DNA of 64,000 nt from DATBDN01 sp036269895 (GCA_036269895.1 DATBDN010000076.1:1-64000), one strand, 5' to 3'; positions 10,474 through 21,671 are shown, counted from the stretch's first letter. Translations and numbers: made by a program. The notes: generated from the letters alone by a model not told the origin.

Positions 10474-11241
10474 TTACGACTGTACGAGCGCGTTCGCCTC
10501 GGCGGCCATCAGCAGCATGCCGCCGTCGACCACAAACGAGGCTCCGGTGGTGTACGAGGCCTCGGGCGAGCAGAGGAACGCGATCACCGCCGCTATCTCG
10601 CGCGCGTCACCCGGGCGGCCGAGCGGGATCGCCGGACGGTCCTCGCTCGAGACGTCCTCGTCCTCCTGGTGCGTCATCGGCGTCGCGATCTCCCCGGGCG
10701 CCACCGCGTTCACTGTGATGCCGTGCTCGGCGAGCTCCAGCGCCATCACCTTCGTCAGCAGGCCGAGACCCCCTTTCGCCGCGCAGTACGCCGAGGAGCC
10801 GGACTTCGGCACGTGCTCGTGCACCGAGGTGACGTTGACGATGCGGCCGCCCTCCCCCTGGTCGACCATCCGGCGGGCGGCCTCCTGCCCGGCCAGGTAC
10901 GCGCCGGTCAGGTCGGTGTCGACCACCTGGCGCCACTCGTCCAGCTCCATCTCGAGGAACGGCGTGGAAGCGCCGGTGCCCGCGTTGTTGACGAGTGCGT
11001 TGACACCACCGAGTGCGTCGGCGAGGGCGGCTATGACCGACTGCACTTCCTCCAGGCTCGTGAGGTCGATCTGGCGCAGCTCGGCGCGCCGGCCGTGACT
11101 GCGGACCTCGTCGGCGGTCGCGCGGGCGCCGTCTTCGTCCTCGTGCCAGGTGATCCCCACGTCCCAGCCGTGTTGCGCCAGCGCAACGGCAGTGGCCTTG
11201 CCGATGCCGGAGTCGGAACCGGTGACGATTGCGACCGGCAT
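10474..11241 (-). CDS. Short-chain dehydrogenase/reductase
   Basis: Cytoplasmic NAD(P)-dependent oxidoreductase of 255 residues. The Rossmann motif TGSDSGIG is at 8-15, the structural NNAG near 88, and the catalytic Ser and YCAAK (Ser-Tyr-Lys triad) near 140-160. The C-terminal DGGM segment is typical of the classical SDR family (glucose-1-dehydrogenase/FabG-like). The start codon overlaps the last base of the upstream 104-residue gene. Substrate is not determinable. Residues after NNAG resemble sugar-alcohol dehydrogenases, a weak inference. Confidence 0.9.
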   Translation of the reverse strand: MPVAIVTGSDSGIGKATAVALAQHGWDVGITWHEDEDGARATADEVRSHGRRAELRQIDLTSLEEVQSVIAALADALGGVNALVNNAGTGASTPFLEMELDEWRQVVDTDLTGAYLAGQEAARRMVDQGEGGRIVNVTSVHEHVPKSGSSAYCAAKGGLGLLTKVMALELAEHGITVNAVAPGEIATPMTHQEDEDVSSEDRPAIPLGRPGDAREIAAVIAFLCSPEASYTTGASFVVDGGMLLMAAEANALVQS

Positions 11242-11555
11242 CAGACGTCCTCGGCCGCGTTGGCGCGGCGGATCAGGTCGTCGGGATCGTCGTGGATCTC
11301 GTCGCGCCGGAAGGCAAGATAAGTCGCGACCGCGACCGCGTTGCTCAGCCGCTCGCTGTCGTGCTCCGTATCGATGATCCCGTGCGACTCGGCCAGCTCC
11401 TCCTCGACATCCGCCACGGCAGTGATGGGCTCGTCGCGATCCTCGAAGCGGACGAGCAGATCGGTCACGCGGTCGTCAGAGGCGTCGGGGTCCGCCACCT
11501 CGCACGCGATTCGCACGATCTCGGCGAAGGTCGGCGTGTGTGGGTCAGTTGGCAT
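11241..11555 (-). CDS. Small acidic hypothetical protein
   Basis: 104 residues, strongly acidic (ADPDASDDRVTDLLVRFEDR), predicted helical and soluble. I recognise no domain with certainty. The TFAEIVRIACEVADPDASD start and the AVATYLAFRRDEIHDDP segment look like a conserved actinobacterial hypothetical found next to SDR genes. Stop and SDR start share one base, indicating an operon with the SDR and possibly with the TrkA-C protein 9 bp upstream. Confidence 0.65.
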   Translation of the reverse strand: MPTDPHTPTFAEIVRIACEVADPDASDDRVTDLLVRFEDRDEPITAVADVEEELAESHGIIDTEHDSERLSNAVAVATYLAFRRDEIHDDPDDLIRRANAAEDV

Positions 11556-11564
11556 GCCGGGGCG

Positions 11565-12299
11565 CTACCCGGCGACCGCCTCCGAGAACCCAGAAGCCTC
11601 GCGGTGCGCCTCGTCGCCCGCGGCCCCGCGCTTGCGTTCGTCGAGCTCGGCGAGCCGCTGCTCGGTCGAATAGAGGAGGAGCACGTCGCCGGCGTTCACG
11701 CGATCGCTGCCGTGCGGGACGCCGGTGTACTCGCCGTCTGGGCGATGGATCCCGAGCACGTCGATGTGCTCGTCGCGGAGCTTCAGCTCGGCGAGCGTCC
11801 TCCCGTCGATCCAGTCGTCCTGCTCGACCACGAGCTCGCTGACCGCCCAGTCCCCTTGCAGCGCCAGCAGCCGGCTGAAGTCGCGGACGTGATAGCCGCG
11901 CCAGCGCAAGAACTTGCCGATGAGGACGGACAGGCGGCGGTCGACCCACTCGCTGCGGGACAGCGCGAACAGGACTGCGAGGCCGGCCACGAGGATGAAG
12001 CCACGCATGATGCGCTGCTGGTTGTGCGCGCCGCCGAACGAGAGGATCAGCGACGAGACGGCGGTCACCAGCCCGGCGCTCCCCACGAGCATCAGCCCGC
12101 CGACGATCCGGCGCCGAACCGGATGATTGACGACGTCTTCGGCCTCGGACGTCGTAAATCCGACGCCCGTGAGCGCCGACCGTGCCTGGAAGCGCGCAGA
12201 GTCGCGGGACATGCCGGTGAGCGACAGCGCAACCGTCGCCACTCGCGTGATCAACAGCGACAGCAACACGATGATGAGCACCGAGACGAGGGCGACCAA
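11565..12299 (-). CDS. Membrane protein with C-terminal TrkA-C (RCK_C) domain
   Basis: 244 residues with a TTG start. Residues 1-20 form one membrane segment. A conserved cytoplasmic segment follows (SRDSARFQARSALTGVGFTT). Two more hydrophobic helices lie around 70-125. The TrkA-C-like domain at about 150-225 includes WIDGRTLAELKLRDEHIDVLG and VNAGDVLLLYSTEQ. TrkA-C domains bind small ligands such as cyclic dinucleotides or gate transport. Without a pore signature this is a regulator-like membrane protein rather than a proven channel. It reads into the 104-residue/SDR pair. Confidence 0.75.
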   Translation of the reverse strand: MVALVSVLIIVLLSLLITRVATVALSLTGMSRDSARFQARSALTGVGFTTSEAEDVVNHPVRRRIVGGLMLVGSAGLVTAVSSLILSFGGAHNQQRIMRGFILVAGLAVLFALSRSEWVDRRLSVLIGKFLRWRGYHVRDFSRLLALQGDWAVSELVVEQDDWIDGRTLAELKLRDEHIDVLGIHRPDGEYTGVPHGSDRVNAGDVLLLYSTEQRLAELDERKRGAAGDEAHREASGFSEAVAG

Positions 12300-12357
12300 T
12301 CTGCCCGAAGGGTTCCCGGGGCGCGGCTCGGCGAATCAGCGGGCTGCCGTCGCCGCG

Positions 12358-13485
12358 CTACTTCACCGAGCCGGTGAACGCGGGAACCCGCCTCAGCGCC
12401 GGGCGCCGCGGCGTGGCCGTGTACTGGTGCCCGGCGCTGACCAGGACGGTGCGCTTGCGCACCAAGTCACGCACCGCCACGAGCCCGCGCTTCACGCTGA
12501 CCTTCGTGCCGGCGTCCGTGTCCTGAGTGAACCAGTAGGTGCCGCGCACGATCGCGGAAGCGCGCTTGCCTCGCGTCTTGAAGTTGCCCTTGCCGTTGAC
12601 CCACAGCGACCGCTTGCGCGTCACGCGCGCTGCGGTCGCCGCTCCGCGCGACGCCGCCGAGGCAGCCCCGGTCAGCGTGAACGTCGTGACAGGCGGCTTG
12701 CCCAGCGCCTGGCTCGCCTTGAACGCGCCGCCCCAGGCGTCGACGCTGTCGAGCACGCCACTTGCGTCTCGGACAACCGTGACCTTGACCACGCCACCCG
12801 ACGCGTCGATCACGGTCCCGTTCGGGACGACCGCCGGGTCGGCCAGCGTCTGCGAGCCCTGGCCAGGCATCCGGAAGGTGACGTTGCCCTTGACGAGCGT
12901 CAGCAGCAGCGTCTTGCCGAGCGTTGGATGCGGCGCCGGCTTGCGGTCGCCGAGGACGATGGTCGCGGGCGCTTCCAGCGGAGGCGGCGGCAGCACCTGC
13001 TCGGGCGCGACCACGTGGATCGTGAGCGGCGGCCCATCGAGATCGATGCCGCCGTCCCCGCCCTTGCCGTAGCGGATGACGGACGTGTAGTCGCCGACCG
13101 CCGTCGACGGCGCGGCCGTCGCAGTCAGCGGCACGCGCAACGGGTTCTTGATCGAGCAATTATCGGAGCTGCCGCGATTCTCGGCCGTGGTGATCGGCAT
13201 CTCGCCGGGGAGCCCTGCGGCCACATCCCCGACCGCGTCTACCGAATAGAGCGTGTCGACTCTCACCGGCGCCGAGGTTGAGTCGCAGCCAGTGGCGCCG
13301 AAGGCCTGCACCTCGAGAGTGAAGGACGTTGACTGGCCTTGAACGACGGTCGTCTCGACGGACTGCGGGAAAACGAGATGGAGGCTCGCCGCCTGCGCGG
13401 CGGCAGGCAGCAGCGCCAGCACGACAAGGGCTGCCAGGGCGCCTTGGGCGAAAAGGCGGCGGGAGGGTTCCGTCCGTATCTCCAT
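12358..13485 (-). CDS. Secreted protein with FecR-like C-terminal region
   Basis: About 375 residues from the ATG at 13485 (MEIRTEPSRRLFAQG); a longer GTG/ATG frame to 13518 only adds an Arg-rich leader. The signal peptide is hydrophobic at about 12-31 and ends in AAAQA. The middle is Ala/Thr/Val-rich beta sequence. A Cys pair (GCDSTS and DNCSIKN) may form a disulfide. The C-terminal part (GTYWFTQDTDAGTKVSVKRG, VAVRD, VLVSAGHQYTA) resembles FecR-domain proteins of this lineage. Function is unknown. It is divergent from the cyclase at 13600. Confidence 0.65.
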   Translation of the reverse strand: MEIRTEPSRRLFAQGALAALVVLALLPAAAQAASLHLVFPQSVETTVVQGQSTSFTLEVQAFGATGCDSTSAPVRVDTLYSVDAVGDVAAGLPGEMPITTAENRGSSDNCSIKNPLRVPLTATAAPSTAVGDYTSVIRYGKGGDGGIDLDGPPLTIHVVAPEQVLPPPPLEAPATIVLGDRKPAPHPTLGKTLLLTLVKGNVTFRMPGQGSQTLADPAVVPNGTVIDASGGVVKVTVVRDASGVLDSVDAWGGAFKASQALGKPPVTTFTLTGAASAASRGAATAARVTRKRSLWVNGKGNFKTRGKRASAIVRGTYWFTQDTDAGTKVSVKRGLVAVRDLVRKRTVLVSAGHQYTATPRRPALRRVPAFTGSVK

Positions 13486-13533
13486 CCGTGCGAGTCGCAG
13501 ACGTCTGTGTCCGCGCATTCAGCATAACCCTCC

Positions 13534-13578
13534 TGTCACCCGTCTGGGGGATAATCACGCTGTCACCCGTGGGGGTGA
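13534..13578. promoter_or_regulatory. Direct/inverted repeats in the divergent cyclase promoter region
   Basis: TGTCACCCGT occurs at 13534-13543 and again at 13561-13570 (27-bp period), each followed within 2 bp by GGGGG. The second copy forms the palindrome TCACCC-gtgg-GGGTGA (13563-13578). GATAAT at 13550-13555 may be a -10 for the cyclase gene. The repeats lie between two divergent genes and may bind a regulator. The cyclic-nucleotide product of this locus makes feedback plausible but unproven. Confidence 0.4.
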
Positions 13579-13599
13579 TCCAGCAGGTAGGTTCCGAAG

Positions 13600-15414
13600 A
13601 TGCGGTCGCGCAGGAAGCGCACGCGCCTGGCCCTGATGGCCGCCACAGCAGTGCTGGCCGCTGGGCTGGGCGTAGTCGCTCACGAGGAACAGATTCTTCA
13701 CTGGCTGGAGCTCCAGTCGGTCGATGCGCGCTTCGACGTCCGCGGCACGCAGTCCGCGCCGAAGGGCGTCGCCGTCGTCGCAATCGATGCCCGCACCTTC
13801 AGCGAGCGGCCGCGGGACCGCTGGCCGTTCCTGCGCCGGCGGCATGCCCAAGCGATCCAGATCCTGCAGGAGGCGGGCGCGCGCGTAATCGTCTACGACG
13901 TCCAGTTCACCGAGCCCAGCGACGCAGAAGACGACGGGATTCTCTACGACGCGGTCTACCGCGCCGGCAACGTGGTCCTCGGCACGAGCGAGATCGCGCG
14001 CGGCGGCCACACCCGCATCCTCGGCGGCGACAAGAACGTCCGGGCCGCACGGGCGCTGCCGGCCAGCGCACAGTACGACCTCGACCCGAACGGAGTGATC
14101 CGGCGGATCCCCTACGAGACGGACGGCCTGTTGACCATGCCGGTCGTCGCCTACAAGCGCGCGTTCGGGCAGCTGCCGGACCGAAAGGGCTTCGAGCCGA
14201 ATGGCGCCTGGATCGACTTCGCCGGACCACCGCACACGATCCGGACGCTCTCGTTCTCGCAACTGCTCGCGCATGACTTCCCACCTGACTTCTTCCGGGG
14301 ACGCATCGTGGTCGTCGGCGCGTCCGCGCCGTCGCTCCAGGACGTCCACCCCACCTCGACCTCGGGCGCCGACGAGATGTCAGGCCCGGAGGTGCAGGCC
14401 AGCGCGATCGCGACGCTCGAAAACGGCATCCCGCTGCGGTCGGTGCCCGACTGGGTCGACATTGCGCTGATCGTGTTGATGGCGTTGATCGCGCCGCTGG
14501 CCGGCATCCGCCTGGGCGCGCTCTGGGCGACCACCGCCGCGGCGGCCGGGATCGCGGCGTTCATCGTCGGGGCGCAACTCGCATTCGACGGCGGCCGCGT
14601 GGTCGTCGTCACCTACGCCTTGGCCGCCGGCGTGCTCGCGACCATCGGAGTGGTCGGCATTCACTACTTCACGGAGGTGCGTGAGCGCCGGCGCACCCGC
14701 ACGGCATTCGCCCGCTTCGTTCCGGCGGCGGTCGTGGACCGCGTGCTGGAGCAGGCCGAGGACGGGTTGCGCCTGGGCGGCGAGGAGGTGCTCGGCACCG
14801 TCCTGTTCAGCGACATCCGCGGCTTCACGACGTTCTCGGAGTCGCACCCGGCGGCGGAGGTGATCGACATCCTCAACCGCTACCTCACCGAGATGACCGA
14901 CGCGATCATGGGCCACGGCGGCACGCTGATCGGCTATCTCGGCGACGGGATCATCGCCATCTTCGGAGCGCCGCTCGAGCAGGCGGACCACGCCGATCGC
15001 GCGTTGGCTGCGGCCGAGGAGATGCTGGGCGAGCGAATGGCCAGCTTCAACGCCTGGATGAGCGAGCGCGGCATCGAGCAGCCGTTCGAGATGGGAATCG
15101 GCATCAACAGTGGGCTGTTCATGGCCGGTAACGTGGGCTCGCAGGACCGACTCGAGTACACGGTGATCGGCGACACGGTCAACACGGCATCGCGGATGGA
15201 GGGCCTCACGAAGGGCTCGGGCCACTCCCTGTTCATGTCGGAAGCGACCCGTTTCATGCTCCTGGGCGAGCCGCCGCCGCTCGATTACGTGGGCGAATTC
15301 GACATTCGCGGCCGTGCGGGCAGGATGAAGATCTGGGCTCCGGCCTTGCGCGATCCCGAAAGCCATAAGAGGATCGAGTCGACCCCGAGAGGAGGAGTGG
15401 AAACGTGGACGTGA
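13600..15414 (+). CDS. CHASE2-domain class III nucleotide cyclase
   Basis: 604 residues. Membrane segment at about 11-28, extracytoplasmic CHASE2 sensor at about 35-285, then three transmembrane helices (about 286-365) and a cytoplasmic class III cyclase domain (about 390-580). Metal-binding aspartates lie in FSDIRGFT and LGDGIIAIFGAP; transition-state residues lie in GDTVNTASRME. The lysine that usually selects adenine (as in DKYIGD) is replaced by glycine (LIGYLGD) and the paired Asp position is Thr, as in several class IIIb enzymes. Nucleotide specificity (cAMP or other) is therefore unproven. The 3' end overlaps the CNB gene. Confidence 0.92.
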   Translation: MRSRRKRTRLALMAATAVLAAGLGVVAHEEQILHWLELQSVDARFDVRGTQSAPKGVAVVAIDARTFSERPRDRWPFLRRRHAQAIQILQEAGARVIVYDVQFTEPSDAEDDGILYDAVYRAGNVVLGTSEIARGGHTRILGGDKNVRAARALPASAQYDLDPNGVIRRIPYETDGLLTMPVVAYKRAFGQLPDRKGFEPNGAWIDFAGPPHTIRTLSFSQLLAHDFPPDFFRGRIVVVGASAPSLQDVHPTSTSGADEMSGPEVQASAIATLENGIPLRSVPDWVDIALIVLMALIAPLAGIRLGALWATTAAAAGIAAFIVGAQLAFDGGRVVVVTYALAAGVLATIGVVGIHYFTEVRERRRTRTAFARFVPAAVVDRVLEQAEDGLRLGGEEVLGTVLFSDIRGFTTFSESHPAAEVIDILNRYLTEMTDAIMGHGGTLIGYLGDGIIAIFGAPLEQADHADRALAAAEEMLGERMASFNAWMSERGIEQPFEMGIGINSGLFMAGNVGSQDRLEYTVIGDTVNTASRMEGLTKGSGHSLFMSEATRFMLLGEPPPLDYVGEFDIRGRAGRMKIWAPALRDPESHKRIESTPRGGVETWT

Positions 15415-15815
15415 AGCACCTTGAAGGAATCGCCCTGTTCGCGAACCTCGACAAGCACCAGCGCGAGGAGGTCGCGCGCGCCGCGGACGAGATCGACGTG
15501 GACGCTGGAAAGCGCCTCGTGAGCGCCGGTCGCTTCGGCTACGAATTCTTCGTGATCGAGGACGGGACCGCCGAGGTGGTACGCGGGAGCGAGCACATCG
15601 CAGACCTCGGACCGGGCGACTTCTTCGGCGAGATGGCGATCCTCAGCGACACCGTGCGCAGCGCCGACGTCGTCGCCTCCTCGCCGATGAAGGCAATGGT
15701 GATGACCGACAGCCAGTTCCGGGCTCTCGCGCACCGCATGCCGGACGTCGCGGACAAGATCCGCGAGGCCTGCCGTACCCGTACGCGCGAGCTCCAGGCC
15801 GAAGCCGGGGGGTGA
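15405..15815 (+). CDS. Single-domain cyclic-nucleotide-binding protein
   Basis: 136 residues, GTG start inside the last codons of the cyclase (10-bp overlap) with AGAGGAGG just upstream at about 15390. Nearly the whole protein is a cNMP-binding beta-roll. The phosphate-binding cassette reads PGDFFGEMAILSDTVRSADVVA in two parts, with the conserved Gly-Glu and Arg. No HTH, kinase or channel domain follows, so it is probably a stand-alone effector subunit that reads the product of the cyclase. The partner is unknown. Confidence 0.88.
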   Translation: MDVKHLEGIALFANLDKHQREEVARAADEIDVDAGKRLVSAGRFGYEFFVIEDGTAEVVRGSEHIADLGPGDFFGEMAILSDTVRSADVVASSPMKAMVMTDSQFRALAHRMPDVADKIREACRTRTRELQAEAGG

Positions 15816-15833
15816 CCCGGATCGAGTGTTCTC

Positions 15834-17299
<1,466 letters not shown>

Positions 17300-17300
<1 letters not shown>

Positions 17301-19297
17301 CACGCAACTCCTGTCGTCTGTTGTTCGGAAACCGGCTTGCCCGCGGCGTCGGCGATCGCGAACGCGGTGCGCCGTGCCAGGGCCATGATCGTGACCATCG
17401 GGTTGGTGCCCGATGGCGTCGGGAACGCGCTCCCGTCCCCGATCCAGACTCCCTTCACGTCGTGCAGCTCGCCAAACGGGTTCGCCACGCTCGTCTGCGC
17501 GTCGGTACCCATGCGCGCGGTGCCCATCTGGTGCGCGGAGAACAGCTTCTGCCCGCCGGCTCGCTGCGGCACGCGCTGCGCACGCGTGATGAAGCGCTCG
17601 AGGTTGTCCCCGCGGCGCCAGCGAGGGAGCCGCTCCGCGAGCGACATGATCTCCTGCGCGCCGGCCGCCTCGTGCAGGCGGATGATCTGCTCGATCGCGA
17701 TCCGGGCGTGCTTCAGGTCGAGCGGATCCGCGAGCGAATAGAACGGCGCCGCCTCCCCGTTCGGGTCGAGTACCACGCGCCCGTGCCCGTGATCGCGCAA
17801 CAGCATGATGAACGTGGCGCCGTAGCGGTAGCGCGCCATCAGATCCTTGTGAGTCTCGCCGTCGGTCCAGGGCGTCGCCGAGCCGCCGATCGCAGTCGTG
17901 TACTGGGCGCCCTCGATGAGGAAGCCGTAGCCGTCCTCGAGGTCCTCGAACTGGTGCGACAAACCGGCGTGCGGAGCCCCCCACCAAGCGCGCAGGTCCT
18001 CGCCGTAGGAGCCGAAGATCGCCAGCGCCGGGTGAAGCCGGAGGTAATCGCCCACTGCGGGCCCGCCAATCTGCGACCGCAACAGCAGCGCGGGCGTCTC
18101 GAGCGCGCCGCAGGCCACCACCACGTGCGGCGCGCGGACGATGACGCGGGCGCTGCGGCCGCTGTCGGGATCGGCGTACTGGGCCTGCACGCCGGCCGCG
18201 CGCCCGTTCTCGACGAGCACGCGTTGGGCGCGGGTGCGCACGAGGATCTCGGCGTCGTGCTCGACCGCGTCGCGCAGGAACGTCTCGGCGGTCGACTGCT
18301 TGGCCCCGCTCGGGTCGCCGAACCCCAGGTAGCCGGCGGCTTCGGGCGAGTACTTCGACAAATCGACGTTGCGCACGACCAGCCGGAAGTCCCACCCGAG
18401 CCGCTCGCAGCCGTCCTTCATCTTCTGCTGCGGGCCGTTCAGGTCGCTGGCCTGATCGGTCGCGCCGATCCGCCCCAGCACCGCGTCGAGGTGGGCGTCG
18501 TAGGCCGGCCCATCGACTCCCTCGAGCCCGAACTCCGATGCCCACTGCTCGCGAACCCACGGGTAGGTGCGCAGGCAGTTGGTCCAGTTGATCGTCGTGC
18601 CACCGCCGAGCGTGGTGCCGGCCTGGAGCGAGACGTTGCCGTCGGCGGTGGGCGTCGGGCCGCCGCGCCAGTACATCTCTTGGTATGCCACGAGCTCGAG
18701 CTGCTTGAAGTCGGACTCGTTGAAGTAGCCGGCGGCCTCGAGCACCGCGACCTTGAGGCCCTGCTGCGCGAGCGTCCCGGCGACCACGCCGCCACCGGCG
18801 CCGGAGCCGACGACCACCACGTCTGCCTCGAGCTCGAGGTCGCCCTCGGGCACGAGCGGCCGGATGGCCTTGTCCGCCTGCACGGGGGGAATGGCCGGCC
18901 CGGGGTAGCCGAGGGTCTTCCAGTTGGGGTTCTGGCCGGTTTGCGGATCCGGCGCGCCGTAGTAGAGGAAGAGCGTCATCCCGGTCAACGCGGCGACGCC
19001 TTGGGCTGCGTCCACGTCGGCCATCGTCATGTTCGTGAGGATCTGTTCCCGCGACAGCTGCGAAACCTGCGCGAAGCTCTGCTGGGCGAGCACGTCGAGC
19101 AGTTGGGCCAGGCCCGCCTGGAGCTCGGGCGGCAGCGTCAGGAGCACCTGCTCGACACCCTGCTCGATCGCAAGGTCACTTGCCTTCCGGGCCCAGAACC
19201 CGTCCGGATCGCCGGCACGGGGAACGCTCGGCACGATCGTGTCGCAGAAGGCGCGCAGCGTCTCCCGTTGCGCTTCGGTCAGACCAGCCGCTTCCAT
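17300..19297 (-). CDS. GMC oxidoreductase with gluconate-dehydrogenase subunit-3-like N-terminus
   Basis: 665 residues. Residues 1-110 (LTEAQRETLRAFCDTIVPS) resemble the gluconate 2-dehydrogenase subunit 3 family. A GMC flavoenzyme follows: FAD-binding VVVGSGAGGGVVA near 170, GTTLGGGTTINWTNCLRT, and the C-terminal HQMGTARMG / GDGSAFPTPSGTNPM block. This arrangement is known from long-chain fatty alcohol oxidases, so a lipophilic alcohol is a reasonable but unproven substrate. No twin-Arg signal is seen, so it is cytoplasmic or membrane-peripheral. Translationally coupled to the ALDH downstream. Confidence 0.88.
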
Positions 19298-19382
19298 GGG
19301 TCTCCCTCCTCGCTCGCTCGGCGTGGAGCGTACCTGTCCGCGGCTCGAGCACTGCGCAAACCCAGCCCGCCGGCCGGCCGGC

Positions 19383-21671
19383 CTAGAGCTTCTGCATCGC
19401 GAGGACGGCCGTGTCGTCGTCCTGCTCGCCGCCGGCGAATTCGAGCAGCGCGGTGCGGATGCGCTCGACCGCCTCGTCCGCGCTCGTTACGCCCGCGAGC
19501 GTCGCCTCGAGCCGGCTCTCGCCGAAACGGCCGTCGCTACCGCGCGCGTCGAGCACGCCGTCGGTGTAGAGGACGAGCACGTCAGCGGGCTCAAGGTCGA
19601 GAGCCGCCGACAGCCACTGTCCATGCTCGAAGGCGCCGAGCAGCGGCCCCGTACGGCCGACCGCACGCACCTGGCCGTCCCTGATCAGGTACGGCAGGGG
19701 GTGCCCGGCGCAGACGAGCGTCGCGGGGCTGCCGTTGTCGCGCAGCAACACGATCGCCGCGGTGCAGAGCGCCATTTCGCCGCGCTCGCGCAGGTTCTCG
19801 TTCAGCCGCGCGAGCCCGAGCGTGGGCGTGCCCACCAGGCTGCCGGCGGTCCGCAGCGTGTAGCGGCCCATCGCGGTGAGCGACGCAGCGGCGGGCCCAC
19901 GGCCGACCACGTCGCCCATTACAGCCATCCAGCCGGCCGCGGTCGGGAACACGTCGTAAAAATCGCCGCCGACCTCGCTCTCGCCGCCGGCCGGCATGTA
20001 CAGGCTGTGAAAGCGCCAGCCCGGCACCTCGGGCAGCTCCGGTGGCAGCAGGCTGCTCTGGAGCGTCGTGGCCACGCGTTCCAGCTGCGTGTAGAGGCGC
20101 GCGTTCTCGATTGCCGTCGCCGCGCGCCGGCCGAGCTCGCGCGCAAGCTCCACGTCCGCCTGCGTGAAACGACGGCGCGACTCCGACGTGACGAGCGCCA
20201 GCACGCCGACGACCCGCTCGGGCGTGGCCATCGGGACGGCGAGGATCGAGAACAGTCCGAGCCGCTCCAAGGCCTCGCGCTGCTCGGGATCGGCCTGCGC
20301 TGCTTCAAGCACCTCGGCCGTGACCTCGGGGATCAGCAGCGGCTCACCGCTGCGAAACACGTCTCCACTGCCGCCCGCACCCTCGCTGACGCGAGATGGC
20401 CACCGGGTGGCGTAGTCGCGCGTGAGGTCCCGCATCGCCGGGTTGACGTGGGCGGAGGCCACCTGCTCGAGCACGTCGCCGTCTGGAATGGTCACGACAC
20501 ACCAGTCCGCCAGGCGCGGAACCACCAGCTCGGCGACCTGCTGCAGCGTCTTCCGGTAGTCGAGTGACGAGGCGAGGACCGAGCTCGCGTCCGCCAGCAG
20601 GCCCTGTGCCATCTCCGACCACTTCGTGTCGGTGACGTCCTCGATTACGTTCACGGCCAGGAGCACCTCGCCGCCCGGACCGTTCACCGCCGTCGACTTC
20701 GTCATCCGCCAGCGCTGCTCACCGGTTCGGTTGTCGGTCGCCCGCAGGACGAGTGGCTCGGCCTCGCGTCCGTCCAGCACCATGCGCCCGGGCAACCTCC
20801 TCACGTCAAGCGGCGAGCCGTCCTCGTTGATGGTCGTGAAGCGCGCGATGAGCTCCGTAGGAGGAGTGGCGAGCAGCTCCTCGACGGAGGAAGCGCCGAG
20901 CAACTCGGCCGCGGCGCGGTTTGCAAACACCAGGCGGCCGCTGCGATCTTGCACGGTCACCGCCTCCGCAAGGTTCTCGAGGATCGCCTGGAGCTGCTGC
21001 TCGACCGAGACGAGCTCTTGCGACAGCCCGGCGTTGTCGAGCGCGAGAGCTACGCGACCTGCGAACACGCGCAGGAACTCGGGGGTGTCGGCGCCTGCGC
21101 GGCCGCGGCTGATCGTGAGCGCGCCGATCGTGCGACCGCGTGCGCGCAGCGGCGTGACGATCGCGGTGGCCGGGTCGATCGGCTCGGTGCCACGCAACCC
21201 GAGCCGTACCTGCTCGCCCGAGAGTTCGGCGTCGACCGCCGCGAAGCCGGCGTAACGCGGCACGAGCAGGTCGATCACGCGCGCCACGGTCTGCTCGAGC
21301 GAGGCCCCGGGCACCGGCAGGTCGGCGACGGCTGTGAGCAGCTCCTGGCGGCCAAGCTGGTTTACAACCTCGTCGCGCAAGCGACCCGCGCCCAGCGCCA
21401 GCAGCGAGCCGCACACCGCCACGAACAGCCGCGCGAAGTAACCAGCGTCTGCGAAGTCGGTGTTCCACGCCCCACTGGCGATCGCGAGCCCGATCACCAC
21501 CGCGGCTCCGATCAGCGCGGCGCGGAAGCCGCCGAGCACGCCGGCGATGATCGCGCCGAGCGCGTATGCCCCGGAGATCGCTGCCTTCGACCCGATCGCC
21601 AGGTCGAGCGCAACGAACCCGGCAGTGACGATCAGGCCGTAGACAAGCGCGCGGCGTTCGTCCTCAGTCAC
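19383..21671 (-). CDS. SpoIIE-type PP2C phosphatase with membrane, GAF and PAS domains
   Basis: 762 residues. Four N-terminal membrane helices (about 7-95), a GAF-like domain (about 110-235), a PAS domain (about 245-360, LENLAEAVTVQDRSGRLVFA), a second GAF (about 375-530) and a PP2C/SpoIIE domain (about 545-762). Metal-site motifs EVGGDFYD, MGDVVGRGP, LYTDGVLDARG and QDDDTAVL are all present. The family dephosphorylates STAS anti-sigma antagonists, and such a STAS gene overlaps its start by 4 bp. It is the last gene of a four-gene operon and likely the output phosphatase of a stress cascade. Confidence 0.94.
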   Translation of the reverse strand: MTEDERRALVYGLIVTAGFVALDLAIGSKAAISGAYALGAIIAGVLGGFRAALIGAAVVIGLAIASGAWNTDFADAGYFARLFVAVCGSLLALGAGRLRDEVVNQLGRQELLTAVADLPVPGASLEQTVARVIDLLVPRYAGFAAVDAELSGEQVRLGLRGTEPIDPATAIVTPLRARGRTIGALTISRGRAGADTPEFLRVFAGRVALALDNAGLSQELVSVEQQLQAILENLAEAVTVQDRSGRLVFANRAAAELLGASSVEELLATPPTELIARFTTINEDGSPLDVRRLPGRMVLDGREAEPLVLRATDNRTGEQRWRMTKSTAVNGPGGEVLLAVNVIEDVTDTKWSEMAQGLLADASSVLASSLDYRKTLQQVAELVVPRLADWCVVTIPDGDVLEQVASAHVNPAMRDLTRDYATRWPSRVSEGAGGSGDVFRSGEPLLIPEVTAEVLEAAQADPEQREALERLGLFSILAVPMATPERVVGVLALVTSESRRRFTQADVELARELGRRAATAIENARLYTQLERVATTLQSSLLPPELPEVPGWRFHSLYMPAGGESEVGGDFYDVFPTAAGWMAVMGDVVGRGPAAASLTAMGRYTLRTAGSLVGTPTLGLARLNENLRERGEMALCTAAIVLLRDNGSPATLVCAGHPLPYLIRDGQVRAVGRTGPLLGAFEHGQWLSAALDLEPADVLVLYTDGVLDARGSDGRFGESRLEATLAGVTSADEAVERIRTALLEFAGGEQDDDTAVLAMQKL

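Noticed and set aside
10464..11377. Several plus-strand ORFs over the SDR and small hypothetical genes
   Set aside because: Low-complexity Arg/Ala/Ser-rich shadows of confident minus-strand genes.
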